Positions 1 through 5,530 of a stretch of 5,533 nt of DNA are shown here, piece by piece. Below the pieces are notes generated by a model. The model saw only the letters and a program-made list of their open reading frames with translations, searched no databases and had not been told where the DNA came from. The DNA lies in contig CAIYSK010000362.1 of NCBI GenBank assembly GCA_903928835.1, forward strand, positions 1-5,533, given 5' to 3'. This DNA is from an uncultured cyanobacterium (GTDB lineage: Bacteria; Cyanobacteriota; Cyanobacteriia; PCC-6307; Cyanobiaceae). How positions within the stretch are numbered: the first letter of the stretch is position 1; the number at the start of each line of letters is the position of its first letter. A program made the translations under genes and the position numbers.

Positions 1-932
1 ACCAGGGGATGGCGGACCACATCGGCGGCCGTGAGCCGGCAGATGGCGACGCCCTCGACCCCTTCGAGCACCTGGGCGGCTTCGCTGAGGCCGCTCATCA
101 CCCCTGGGGGCAGGTCCACCTGGGTGGGGTCGCCAGTCACCACCATGCGGGAGTTTTCGCCCAGCCGGGTGAGCAACATCCGCATTTGGCCGGTGGTGGT
201 GTTTTGGGCCTCATCAAGGATCACGAAGGCATCGGCCAGGGTGCGACCGCGCATGTAGGCCAGGGGCGCCACTTCGATCACCCCCTTCTCGAGCAAGGCG
301 GTGGTGCGGTCCGCTCCCAGGAGGGTGTGGAGGGCGTCGTAGAGGGGGCGCAGGTAGGGATCCACCTTTTGCTGGAGGTCTCCAGGGAGGAAGCCCAGCC
401 GTTCGCCGGCTTCCACCGCTGGTCGGGTGAGCACCAGGCGCTCCACCTTGCGCTCAGTCAACATGCGGACCGCCAGCACCGTGGCCAAAAAGGTTTTACC
501 CGTGCCGGCAGGGCCCAGGGCCAGGGTGAGGTCGTGGCCTTCCATGGCCTCGACGTAGGCCTTTTGCTTCAGGGTGCGCGGCCGCAGGGCTTTGCCGTGT
601 TGGCTTTTGGCCAGCACCTGGCGCCCCATCTGCTGGTGTTCTTGGCCCCGGCCGGTATCCAGGGCCTGAAGGGCGATTTGAATGTCCACCTGGCCGATGG
701 CCTGGCCTTCTTCCCACAGCGGCCGGAGCAACTCCACCAAAGCTGCTGCCCGCTCCAGCTGGCTGGGGCGGGCGCGAATGACCAAATCCAAACCCCGCAA
801 CACGATCGAAGCGCCGGTGAGGGCTTCGAGGCGATGCAGGGCCGTGGACTGCTCGTCACCCGCGATGGCCAGGGCCGCCGCGGGATTGGGCAAGGTGATG
901 GGGAAGCTGATCAGCCCTTCGGGCTCAGCCAT
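1..932 (-). CDS. phoH: PhoH family P-loop ATPase (3' end cut off by window edge)
   Basis: The minus frame from ATG at 932 stays open to base 1, giving 310 complete codons. It has a Walker A motif GPAGTGKT at residues 140-147, the PhoH-typical LTRPAVEAGERLGFLPGD at about 168-185, a Walker B motif FVILDEAQN at 236-244, and TGDPTQVDLP at 266-275. The last readable residues, ADVVRHPLV, match the family's C-terminal end, so probably only 10-20 residues are missing. Residues 1-115 look like the usual N-terminal region of bacterial PhoH/PhoL proteins. Family members are cytoplasmic ATPases, proposed to act in RNA metabolism or ribosome-related processes and, in some bacteria, linked to phosphate starvation; the exact role here is not shown by sequence. 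It starts 11 nt after the rpsP stop, so it is probably co-transcribed and possibly translationally coupled. No strong Shine-Dalgarno sequence precedes the ATG. Family assignment is secure; physiological role is inference. Confidence 0.95.
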   Translation of the reverse strand, partial: MAEPEGLISFPITLPNPAAALAIAGDEQSTALHRLEALTGASIVLRGLDLVIRARPSQLERAAALVELLRPLWEEGQAIGQVDIQIALQALDTGRGQEHQQMGRQVLAKSQHGKALRPRTLKQKAYVEAMEGHDLTLALGPAGTGKTFLATVLAVRMLTERKVERLVLTRPAVEAGERLGFLPGDLQQKVDPYLRPLYDALHTLLGADRTTALLEKGVIEVAPLAYMRGRTLADAFVILDEAQNTTTGQMRMLLTRLGENSRMVVTGDPTQVDLPPGVMSGLSEAAQVLEGVEGVAICRLTAADVVRHPL

Positions 933-943
933 GGGAGCAGAGC

Positions 944-1378
944 TCAGGCTTCTGCTGGAGCGTCTTCAGCAGGTGCTTCTGCGGCAGCCTCAGCTTCTGC
1001 CTTGGCAGCTTCAGCAGCGGCTTCAGCCTCGGCCTTGGCGGCAGCAGCAGCGGACTCGGCGTCCTTCTTCGCCTGCTTGGCAGCAGCGTCGCGGGCGTCA
1101 GCTTGCTTTTGCTTGCCGACGGTTTCAGCAGGACGGACCGTTTTTTCGATCAGGCCGCCTTTCTCGAGCAGGGAAAGAACGGTGTCGGTGGGTTGGGCGC
1201 CCTGGCTCAGGCGGACGCGGATGGCTTCGGTGTCGAGGCGCGTTTCTTTGGTGCGGGGGTTGTAGAAGCCGAGCTCTTCCAGCGGACGGCCATCCCGGCG
1301 GGAGGTGCTGTTGGTTGCTACGAGGCGGAAGCTCGCTTCCCGCTTCTTGCCAAACCGCTTCAGGCGAAGCTTGATCAT
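944..1378 (-). CDS. rpsP: 30S ribosomal protein S16 with long Ala/Glu-rich C-terminal extension
   Basis: The 144-residue product begins [20 protein letters not shown], with [15 protein letters not shown] at about 27-41, the hallmark sequence of bacterial S16, which binds 16S rRNA and is needed for 30S assembly. The conserved core covers about residues 1-82, close to the family's usual 80-90 residues. Residues 83-144 form an extra tail: a Lys/Asp/Ala stretch, then almost pure Ala/Glu/Lys, including an 11-residue unit [11 protein letters not shown] repeated in tandem at 114-124 and 125-135, ending [10 protein letters not shown]. The tail is probably helical and solvent exposed; comparable Ala-rich tails are familiar on S16 of picocyanobacteria. 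The ATG at 1378 fits the family N-terminus exactly. Upstream is ffh (51-nt gap) and downstream phoH (11-nt gap). In many bacteria rpsP lies with rimM-trmD-rplS; the ffh-rpsP linkage here differs. The core call is certain; any tail function is unknown. Confidence 0.98.
   Translation of the reverse strand: MIKLRLKRFGKKREASFRLVATNSTSRRDGRPLEELGFYNPRTKETRLDTEAIRVRLSQGAQPTDTVLSLLEKGGLIEKTVRPAETVGKQKQADARDAAAKQAKKDAESAAAAAKAEAEAAAEAAKAEAEAAAEAPAEDAPAEA
974..1039 (-). repeat. 33-bp imperfect tandem duplication in the rpsP tail
   Basis: Bases 974-1006 and 1007-1039 are two adjacent 33-bp units differing at about 7 positions, yet both encode the identical peptide [11 protein letters not shown] (S16 residues 125-135 and 114-124). 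The mismatches are therefore all synonymous. This suggests an older in-frame duplication kept under selection for peptide composition, or convergent Ala/Glu bias; the two cannot be separated by eye. Confidence 0.7.
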
Positions 1379-1419
1379 CGAGGCCCAATCCCTAGGTGTT
1401 CCAGCGAACCAATGTACCT

Positions 1420-1463
1420 CTTCGGGTGCTCAGAGATGCCCGAAGCCCTTGCGTTTCTTCGGG
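1420..1463 (-). promoter_or_regulatory. Possible alternating hairpins at the ffh-rpsP boundary
   Basis: On the plus strand the 7-mer CTTCGGG occurs at 1420-1426 and 1457-1463, and its complement CCCGAAG lies between them at 1439-1445. In the minus-strand transcript the central arm can pair with either outer arm: an upstream hairpin (11-nt loop) within the last ffh codons, or a downstream hairpin (12-nt loop) that encloses the ffh stop codon. The two are mutually exclusive. No U-tract follows, so this is not an intrinsic terminator. It could be an attenuator-like or processing element between ffh and rpsP, or chance in G+C-rich DNA. Confidence 0.3.
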
Positions 1464-2914
1464 GGCTTGTGGGATTTGGCGGAGCCACCACCCCCCATGC
1501 CGGGCATGCCAGGCATACCTCCCATCCCGGGCATACCGCCCATCCCTGGTATGCCACCCATGCCGGGCATTCCAGGCATTCCTGGCATGCCCCCCATCCC
1601 GGGCATGCCACCCCGGGTCATTTGCTGCATGAAGCCCCGCATTTTTTGGAAGTCGGCCAGCACCTTGTCCACATCGGCGGGGGTGTGGCCGCTGCCCGAG
1701 GCAATCCGGCGCCGGCGGGAGGGTTGGGAGGCGAGCAGCTCGGGCTGATTGCGCTCGGATTCGGTCATGGAGCCGATCATGGCCTCAATTTTTTTGAGTT
1801 GCTGCTCTCCCTGCTTGAGCATGCCGTCGTCGATCTTGTTCATGCCAGGGATCATTTTCATCAGCCCCCCCAGGGAGCCCATGCGCTTGATCAGGCGCAT
1901 CTGCTGCAGGAAATCGGAGAAGTCGAAGGAGGCTTCCTGCAGCTTCTGCTGCATCCGCTCCACATCAGCCAGTTCCACCTCTTTTTGGGCCTTCTCCACC
2001 AGGGTGAGCACGTCGCCCATGCCGAGGATGCGGCTGGCCATCCGCTCGGGGTGGAAGGGTTGCAGCGCCTCCACTTTTTCGCCGGTGCCGATGAACTTGA
2101 TCGGCGCACCGCTCACCTTGCGAATCGAGAGGGCGGCGCCACCCCTGGAATCTCCATCGAGCTTGGTGAGCACGGCACCGGTGATGCCCACCTGCTCGTG
2201 GAAGGCCCGGGTGAGATTGGCGGCCTCCTGGCCGATCATGGAATCCACCACCAGCAGCACCTCATCGGGGGCAGTGGCTTCGCGGATCCGCACCATCTCC
2301 TCCATCATCGATTGATCGATTTGGAGCCGGCCGGCGGTGTCCACCAGCACGGTGTCGAAGCCTTCCGCCTTGGCCTTGGCAATCCCTGCGGCAGCAATGG
2401 CTTCGGGTTTGGCCTCGGCCCCAAGGCTGAACACCTCCACCCCGATTTGGCGGCCCAAGGTGGTCAGCTGGTCGATGGCCGCGGGGCGGTAGACGTCAGC
2501 GGCGACCAGCAGGGCCCTGCGCCCCTGCTCCTTGAGGTGCAGGCCGAGTTTGGCGGTGGCCGTGGTTTTGCCGGCTCCCTGGAGGCCCGCCATCAGCACC
2601 ACCGTGGGACCTTCGCCTTCCCCTTTGGCCTTGGCTAGGGGGGCGTTTTCGCCGCCCATGGTCTCCACCAGTTGCCCATGAACCAGTTGGATGAATTTCT
2701 GGTCGGGGCTGACGCCCCGCACCACTTCGGCGCCCACGGCCTTGCGGCGCACCTCTTCGACAAACTCCTGCACCACCGGCAGGCTGACGTCGGCCTCCAG
2801 CAGGGCCCGGCGGACCTCTTTGAGGGCCCCTTCAACGTTGGTCTCGCTGATGGTGGCTTGGCCCCTCAGGCTTTTGACAGCGTCTTCAAACCGCTGGGAA
2901 AGCTCGTCAAACAT
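1430..2914 (-). CDS. ffh: Signal recognition particle protein Ffh (SRP54 GTPase)
   Basis: This 494-residue protein is the SRP GTPase, which binds 4.5S/SRP RNA and signal sequences on nascent chains and docks with FtsY for delivery to the membrane translocon. The N-domain helical bundle (about 1-90, starting MFDELSQRFEDAVKSLRG) is followed by the G domain: G1 GLQGAGKT at 110-117, G2 DVYRPAA at 140-146, G3 DTAGR at 192-196, G4 TKLD at 250-253 and G5 GTGE at 276-279. The M domain runs from about 300, with the RNA-binding SRRRRIASGSG at 399-409 and Met-rich helices. The tail beyond about 436 is unusual: repeated MPGM/GGMPGM units to 474, then a basic end KSHKPPKKRKGFGHL. It is about 40 residues longer than E. 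coli Ffh (453). The ATG at 2914 matches the family start, though no clear Shine-Dalgarno sequence is visible. It lies 44 nt after ftn2 and 51 nt before rpsP, all in one direction. Confidence 0.98.
   Translation of the reverse strand: MFDELSQRFEDAVKSLRGQATISETNVEGALKEVRRALLEADVSLPVVQEFVEEVRRKAVGAEVVRGVSPDQKFIQLVHGQLVETMGGENAPLAKAKGEGEGPTVVLMAGLQGAGKTTATAKLGLHLKEQGRRALLVAADVYRPAAIDQLTTLGRQIGVEVFSLGAEAKPEAIAAAGIAKAKAEGFDTVLVDTAGRLQIDQSMMEEMVRIREATAPDEVLLVVDSMIGQEAANLTRAFHEQVGITGAVLTKLDGDSRGGAALSIRKVSGAPIKFIGTGEKVEALQPFHPERMASRILGMGDVLTLVEKAQKEVELADVERMQQKLQEASFDFSDFLQQMRLIKRMGSLGGLMKMIPGMNKIDDGMLKQGEQQLKKIEAMIGSMTESERNQPELLASQPSRRRRIASGSGHTPADVDKVLADFQKMRGFMQQMTRGGMPGMGGMPGMPGMPGMGGIPGMGGMPGMGGMPGMPGMGGGGSAKSHKPPKKRKGFGHL
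1493..1609 (-). repeat. Low-complexity MPGM/GGMPGM repeat in the 3' part of ffh
   Basis: Residues 436-474 of Ffh are built almost wholly from Met, Pro and Gly, as MPGM units separated by GG, with one unit carrying Ile in place of Met (GGIPGM). At DNA level the segment is a run of imperfect 6-, 9- and 12-bp units of the type GGCATGCC/GGCATACC, rich in short inverted repeats. The unit number is likely prone to replication slippage. A flexible Met-rich tail of this kind follows the M domain in many bacterial Ffh proteins, but it is long here. Confidence 0.85.
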
Positions 2915-2948
2915 CAGCAGGTGGCGAAGGGTGGGGCCAAACGATCGT

Positions 2949-2966
2949 AAAAACCCGGCTAGCCGG
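2949..2966 (-). terminator. Weak terminator-like palindrome over the ftn2 stop codon
   Basis: The perfect 12-bp palindrome CCGGCTAGCCGG (2955-2966) spans the ftn2 TAG stop. In the minus-strand transcript it is followed by one G and five U (2953-2949). The RNA stem would be only 4 bp of GC with a CTAG loop, so termination would be partial at most. Such a site could lower readthrough from ftn2 into ffh within an otherwise tight operon. Confidence 0.3.
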
Positions 2967-5121
2967 CAGCGCGCCGGAAGCTCACGAGGCGCCAGTTGCC
3001 ATTGTCACGGGCAAACACGTAGCGATTGCGCAGTTGCAGGTTGCTCGTAGGACCCGTGGGGGAGCCGCTGCGATCCAGGCGGGATTCGCTGTAGTCCAGG
3101 TCCACGGTGGCAGCGATGCGGCTAGGGCTGCGCTCATCCACCGCAAAGGATTGGATCGTGGTGGTGATGGCTTCCGTTTCCCCGCGGTTTTGGTCCTCGG
3201 CCACGGTGGCTTCGAGGCGCTCGATCTGGCTGGGACGGGCCATGGCCGCCAGCGGGATCGTGCTGGTTTTGCCAGCGAGCAGGGCGGCCTTGGCATTGAG
3301 CCATGCCTCAAGCAGGGCCTTGATTTGGGCGTCGCTGGGCTCAGGGGTGCTCAGGGGGGCTGCCGGAGCAGCTTTGGGGACTGGCTTGGCGGCAGGCACG
3401 GGCTGTTGGACCACTGGGGGCTGGGGCAGCGGGGCCTTAAGCCCATGGGAGCGGCTGCGCACCAGGGCTGTGGCCGCTATCGCCACCACCACCACGCCAG
3501 CGCCACCAAAGCCAAGCTGACGCTTGCTGGGCAGCTGGATCGCAGGCAGGGTGGGCCAATGCCAATGCCACTGCTCGGGCCAGCGCAAATTCTCCGGCCA
3601 ATGCCATTGGGGTAGCCAAGCATCCAGCCCGGCTTCTTGGGGGTCATAGAGATCGTCGTCTTCCAGCTGCTCGTCAGGATCAGCAACCGCTGAGGAGCCT
3701 GTTGGCCCATTGGCTGATGGGCTGCCGCTTGGAGCCTGGGCGTGGTCGCTGGTGAAGGGATTGGTGAAGCCACTGAGGAAGTCGGATGCCGCTCCGAAAA
3801 CCGATGGCTGGTTGCTGGCGCTGGCGATTTCTGGACCCGTTAGGGGCTCCTGGCCTTCCACGTAGGCCTGCACGTCCCGGTCAGCGAAGTAGGCCTCGAG
3901 GTCGGCATCGGCCTCGAGATCGCGGTAGCCCGGAAGCACGTCTCTAGAGAGCCAGTCGCTGCAATAGGCGCAGAGCTGGGCCAGGGGGTCGGCGCTTTGT
4001 TTGGCGGCCCACCGTTTCAATTCAGGGGAGGCGCCATCTGCGAAGGCTTTATGGGCCTGGTCCACCTCCCCCAGCAGCAGGTGCAAGCAGGCCAGCAGGG
4101 GTTGGGTGCCTTCGGTGCCACTGGCTTGCAGCCGCAACTTGGCGGCGGCAATCCTCTCGGGTTTGCGCTGGCCAAAGCCCGAAGCGGTGAGAGCTGTGGT
4201 GGCCAGGAAATCAGCAGCTCTGGAGCCAGCCCTTGGGGAGCCAGCACCACTCGAGTCAGCACCACATGAGTCATCGGCCCAACGGCTAAATAGATCCACC
4301 TGCTCCTGCACCGTGAGGAAGGCGCGGATTTGCTTGAAAAAGGCTTGGAATTCCTCGCCCGCCAGGCTTGGGTCGTTATGCCCCTCCAGGCCGCCCCGGC
4401 GTTGGACGAGCTCCTCAAGAAGTTGTAACCCCTCGGCGCGGTCGCTGACAGCGGTGAGATTGCGGCTGAGTAGATCGAGCACGCGGAAGGGGGTGAGGCC
4501 TTCGAGCTCCTGATTGATTTGAAGGCGCAGGGCGGGTAGTTGGCCCATGCGTTGCAAAAGCTGCAGACCCTGCCTGAGGGTTTGGGCGGAGCTTTCGTAG
4601 TGGCGTCGTTGGTGTTGGTCAGCCGCCGCAGCCAGACAGGAGAGTCCGGCGAGCAAGGTCAAATCCGCCTCGCGGCTACTTCCCAGGGCAGGGGCCCGGG
4701 GTGGCTGGAGGGCCCGGCTGGCTAGTTCGAAGCATTCGAGGGGCTGACCAGCCTCCAAAAGGAGCAGCAATCCGCCGACCTCGTTGGAGCTCGGCACATC
4801 CAGGCCCGCGATGGGTGCCGCACTGTCAGTGGAGAGGGAGAGGAGGATCGATTCGTACTGATGTCGGCGTTCGGAGTCGCTGAGTAGGTCGGCGCTGGCG
4901 CGCAGCAGTTCCTCGCGGGATTGGAGGGTTTCCTCTGTGAACCCCTGGTCTGGGGCGCGGTCCAGCCGTTGCTGCAGGGTGCGCAGAACCGATTGGGCAT
5001 CGGTGGTTGGCCCCACGCCAAGCAGCCGGAAGTGATCGATCGGTAGTTCCAACCTGGACCGTCCTTTGGCTGGTGACATTAGGCAGGGGCGAACTTTAGG
5101 CAGGGTCAGCGGTTTTGGCAC
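2959..5121 (-). CDS. ftn2: Cell division protein Ftn2/ZipN (ARC6 homologue, J-like and IMS domains)
   Basis: The 720-residue frame fits the cyanobacterial Ftn2/ZipN family, a membrane anchor and organiser of the FtsZ ring and the ancestor of plastid ARC6. Residues 26-92 form a degenerate DnaJ-like domain, opening LPIDHFRLLGV and closing LLSDSERRHQYE, with no HPD triad, so Hsp70 stimulation is unlikely. Helical repeats fill about 100-420. An acidic, Ser/Gly-rich region (430-495) and a Trp-rich patch (501-523) precede one membrane segment at about 537-554 (GFGGAGVVVVAIAATALV) with basic residues after it. A Pro/Ala linker (564-594) leads to a C-terminal IMS/DUF4101 domain (597-718, ending NRYVFARDNGNWRLVSF). 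The N-terminal part is expected in the cytoplasm and the IMS domain in the periplasm. The start is uncertain: GTG 5121 (AGGA 4 nt upstream), ATG 5079 (no Shine-Dalgarno), or TTG 5052 (AAGGA about 10 nt upstream), the last placing the start right at the conserved region. First gene of the probable operon. Confidence 0.9.
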   Translation of the reverse strand: MPKPLTLPKVRPCLMSPAKGRSRLELPIDHFRLLGVGPTTDAQSVLRTLQQRLDRAPDQGFTEETLQSREELLRASADLLSDSERRHQYESILLSLSTDSAAPIAGLDVPSSNEVGGLLLLLEAGQPLECFELASRALQPPRAPALGSSREADLTLLAGLSCLAAAADQHQRRHYESSAQTLRQGLQLLQRMGQLPALRLQINQELEGLTPFRVLDLLSRNLTAVSDRAEGLQLLEELVQRRGGLEGHNDPSLAGEEFQAFFKQIRAFLTVQEQVDLFSRWADDSCGADSSGAGSPRAGSRAADFLATTALTASGFGQRKPERIAAAKLRLQASGTEGTQPLLACLHLLLGEVDQAHKAFADGASPELKRWAAKQSADPLAQLCAYCSDWLSRDVLPGYRDLEADADLEAYFADRDVQAYVEGQEPLTGPEIASASNQPSVFGAASDFLSGFTNPFTSDHAQAPSGSPSANGPTGSSAVADPDEQLEDDDLYDPQEAGLDAWLPQWHWPENLRWPEQWHWHWPTLPAIQLPSKRQLGFGGAGVVVVAIAATALVRSRSHGLKAPLPQPPVVQQPVPAAKPVPKAAPAAPLSTPEPSDAQIKALLEAWLNAKAALLAGKTSTIPLAAMARPSQIERLEATVAEDQNRGETEAITTTIQSFAVDERSPSRIAATVDLDYSESRLDRSGSPTGPTSNLQLRNRYVFARDNGNWRLVSFRRAAG
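3460..3621 (-). other. Trp-rich juxtamembrane patch and membrane segment of Ftn2
   Basis: Residues 501-523 carry seven tryptophans, including two QWHW motifs and WHWHWP, interspersed with Pro and His. About 13 residues later comes the only clear hydrophobic segment (537-554), followed by RSRSHG. Tryptophans near a membrane entry often sit at the lipid interface, so this patch may lie on the inner face of the cytoplasmic membrane. At DNA level the section repeats CCAATGCCA/CCACTGC-like words (3553-3605). Confidence 0.7.
4222..4266 (-). repeat. 15-bp imperfect tandem repeat (three units) within ftn2
   Basis: Units at 4222-4236, 4237-4251 and 4252-4266 follow the pattern GGAGCCAGCNCCNNN, with a partial fourth copy (TGAGTCA) after them. 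They encode five-residue repeats of the form SxxAG/D in Ftn2 around residues 285-303 (for example SSGAG, SPRAG). The stretch interrupts the helical region and looks like a flexible loop expanded by slippage; its length is likely to vary between strains. Confidence 0.65.
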
Positions 5122-5218
5122 CCATTCCTGTGCCTACTGGTGCTGGACCCCGTACAGTTCCTCTCGCATGAGCTGTCTCTGACAGGCGCCCGATTCAGCA
5201 CCCGATTTCGCAACCGGC
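5122..5218. promoter_or_regulatory. Divergent intergenic region between ftn2 and pdhA
   Basis: This 97-nt gap separates two divergent genes and should hold both promoters. No convincing -10/-35 pair was found. Two small structures are visible: a 5-bp inverted repeat with a 3-nt loop, CTGTCTCTGACAG (5173-5185), and an imperfect direct repeat GCGCCCGATT / GCACCCGATT (5186-5195 and 5198-5207) just upstream of the pdhA start. Either could bind a regulator, but nothing ties them to a known factor. If the true ftn2 start is 5052 or 5079, the gap is 112-139 nt longer in effective leader terms up to pdhA. Confidence 0.35.
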
Positions 5219-5530
5219 ATGACACAGGCAGATATGGGTCAGGACATGGCGGCCGCTTCTGGGGTTCCCTCCTGTTCGGCCGACTCCACCCACGTGGCCG
5301 GTCCCCATGCTGAGCGTCTTGAGAACTTGTATCCCGCGACTCCCGCCACGGTGACCCGTGATGAGGGCCTGCTGCTCTTCCACATCCTCACGTTCCCGTA
5401 CCAGGGTATGCCCCGTGCGGACGATATGGAGTAAGACTACCTCCCGTATATTCCGGATATCGTTGGCACAGGCCACGAGCTTTCCGGATGTCTCCGACAG
5501 ATCGGTGGGGATGAGAACCTTCTCAAACAT
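5195..5530 (-). CDS. Universal stress protein (UspA fold) N-terminal fragment in a chimeric frame
   Basis: From ATG 5530 the minus frame reads MFEKVLIPTDLSETSGKLV and then IREVVLLHIVRTGHTLVRER. The first beta strand with the VLIPTD motif, the helix and the second strand VVLLHI are typical of the UspA family of small nucleotide-binding stress proteins, usually 140-150 residues. Homology fades after about residue 50 (near 5380). The remaining frame to the TGA at 5195 is Gly/Arg/His-rich antisense of pdhA and lacks the C-terminal G-2x-G-9x-G(S/T) ATP-binding motif. The product is therefore an artefactual fusion or a broken gene, not a complete stress protein. The wording of the N-terminus resembles archaeal, methanogen-type UspA more than cyanobacterial ones; this is a low-confidence impression. 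Its promoter and ribosome binding site lie beyond the window. Confidence 0.7.
   Translation of the reverse strand: MFEKVLIPTDLSETSGKLVACANDIRNIREVVLLHIVRTGHTLVREREDVEEQQALITGHRGGSRGIQVLKTLSMGTGHVGGVGRTGGNPRSGRHVLTHICLCHAGCEIGC
5219..5434 (+). CDS. pdhA: Pyruvate dehydrogenase E1 alpha, 5' fragment ending at chimeric join
   Basis: PdhA is the thiamine-diphosphate-dependent alpha subunit of pyruvate dehydrogenase E1, which decarboxylates pyruvate for acetyl-CoA production. From ATG 5219 the frame reads a poorly conserved leader, then LENLYPATPATVTRDEGLLLF (residues 34-54), which resembles the start of picocyanobacterial PdhA. There the next expected residues are roughly RDMTLGRRFEDKCAEMYY. Instead the frame continues HILTFPYQG and stops at TAA 5432-5434 after 71 residues. 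Genuine sequence therefore ends at about 5380; the rest is antisense of the facing stress-protein fragment. The intact family protein is about 360 residues, so all catalytic and cofactor-binding parts are missing. pdhA divergent from ftn2 is the arrangement I would expect in picocyanobacteria. The identification rests on about 20 residues recognised by eye. Confidence 0.78.
   Translation: MTQADMGQDMAAASGVPSCSADSTHVAGPHAERLENLYPATPATVTRDEGLLLFHILTFPYQGMPRADDME
5363..5384. other. Join between pdhA and the stress-protein fragment
   Basis: PdhA-like coding ends on the plus strand at about 5378-5380, and UspA-like coding on the minus strand ends at the same place. The shared stretch at about 5363-5379 (GAGGGCCTGCTGCTCTT) reads EGLLL in PdhA and EEQQA-like in the stress protein, so a short overlap may have been used to join two molecules. 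The exact breakpoint cannot be fixed from one sequence. Confidence 0.7.

Noticed and set aside
9..1265. A 418-codon plus-strand open frame opposite phoH and rpsP
   Set aside because: It mirrors the well-supported phoH and rpsP genes; its Ala/Ser-rich end is simply the antisense of the S16 Ala/Glu tail.
1379..1429. Intrinsic terminator after ffh
   Set aside because: The hairpin near the stop is not followed by a U-run, and rpsP begins 51 nt later in the same direction.
1493..1609. Possible CRISPR-like or intergenic repeat array
   Set aside because: The repeats are short, without spacers, and in frame within ffh, encoding the MPGM tail.
1103..2638. A 511-codon plus-strand open frame opposite ffh and rpsP
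   Set aside because: It is antisense to the certain ffh and rpsP genes. Its His/Gly/Leu-rich composition is what G+C-rich codons give when read on the other strand, and no domain is recognisable.
2941..2948. ACGATCGT palindrome as a HIP1 site
   Set aside because: HIP1 is GCGATCGC; only the central CGATCG matches, and I noticed no full HIP1 copy elsewhere in the window.
3034..3615. A 193-codon plus-strand open frame opposite the 3' part of ftn2
   Set aside because: Antisense shadow of the IMS domain and membrane segment coding region, with no family resemblance of its own.
5219..5434. pdhA frameshift rather than chimeric join
   Set aside because: No reading frame after 5380 resumes PdhA-like sequence, and the region is instead explained by a UspA-like gene on the other strand.
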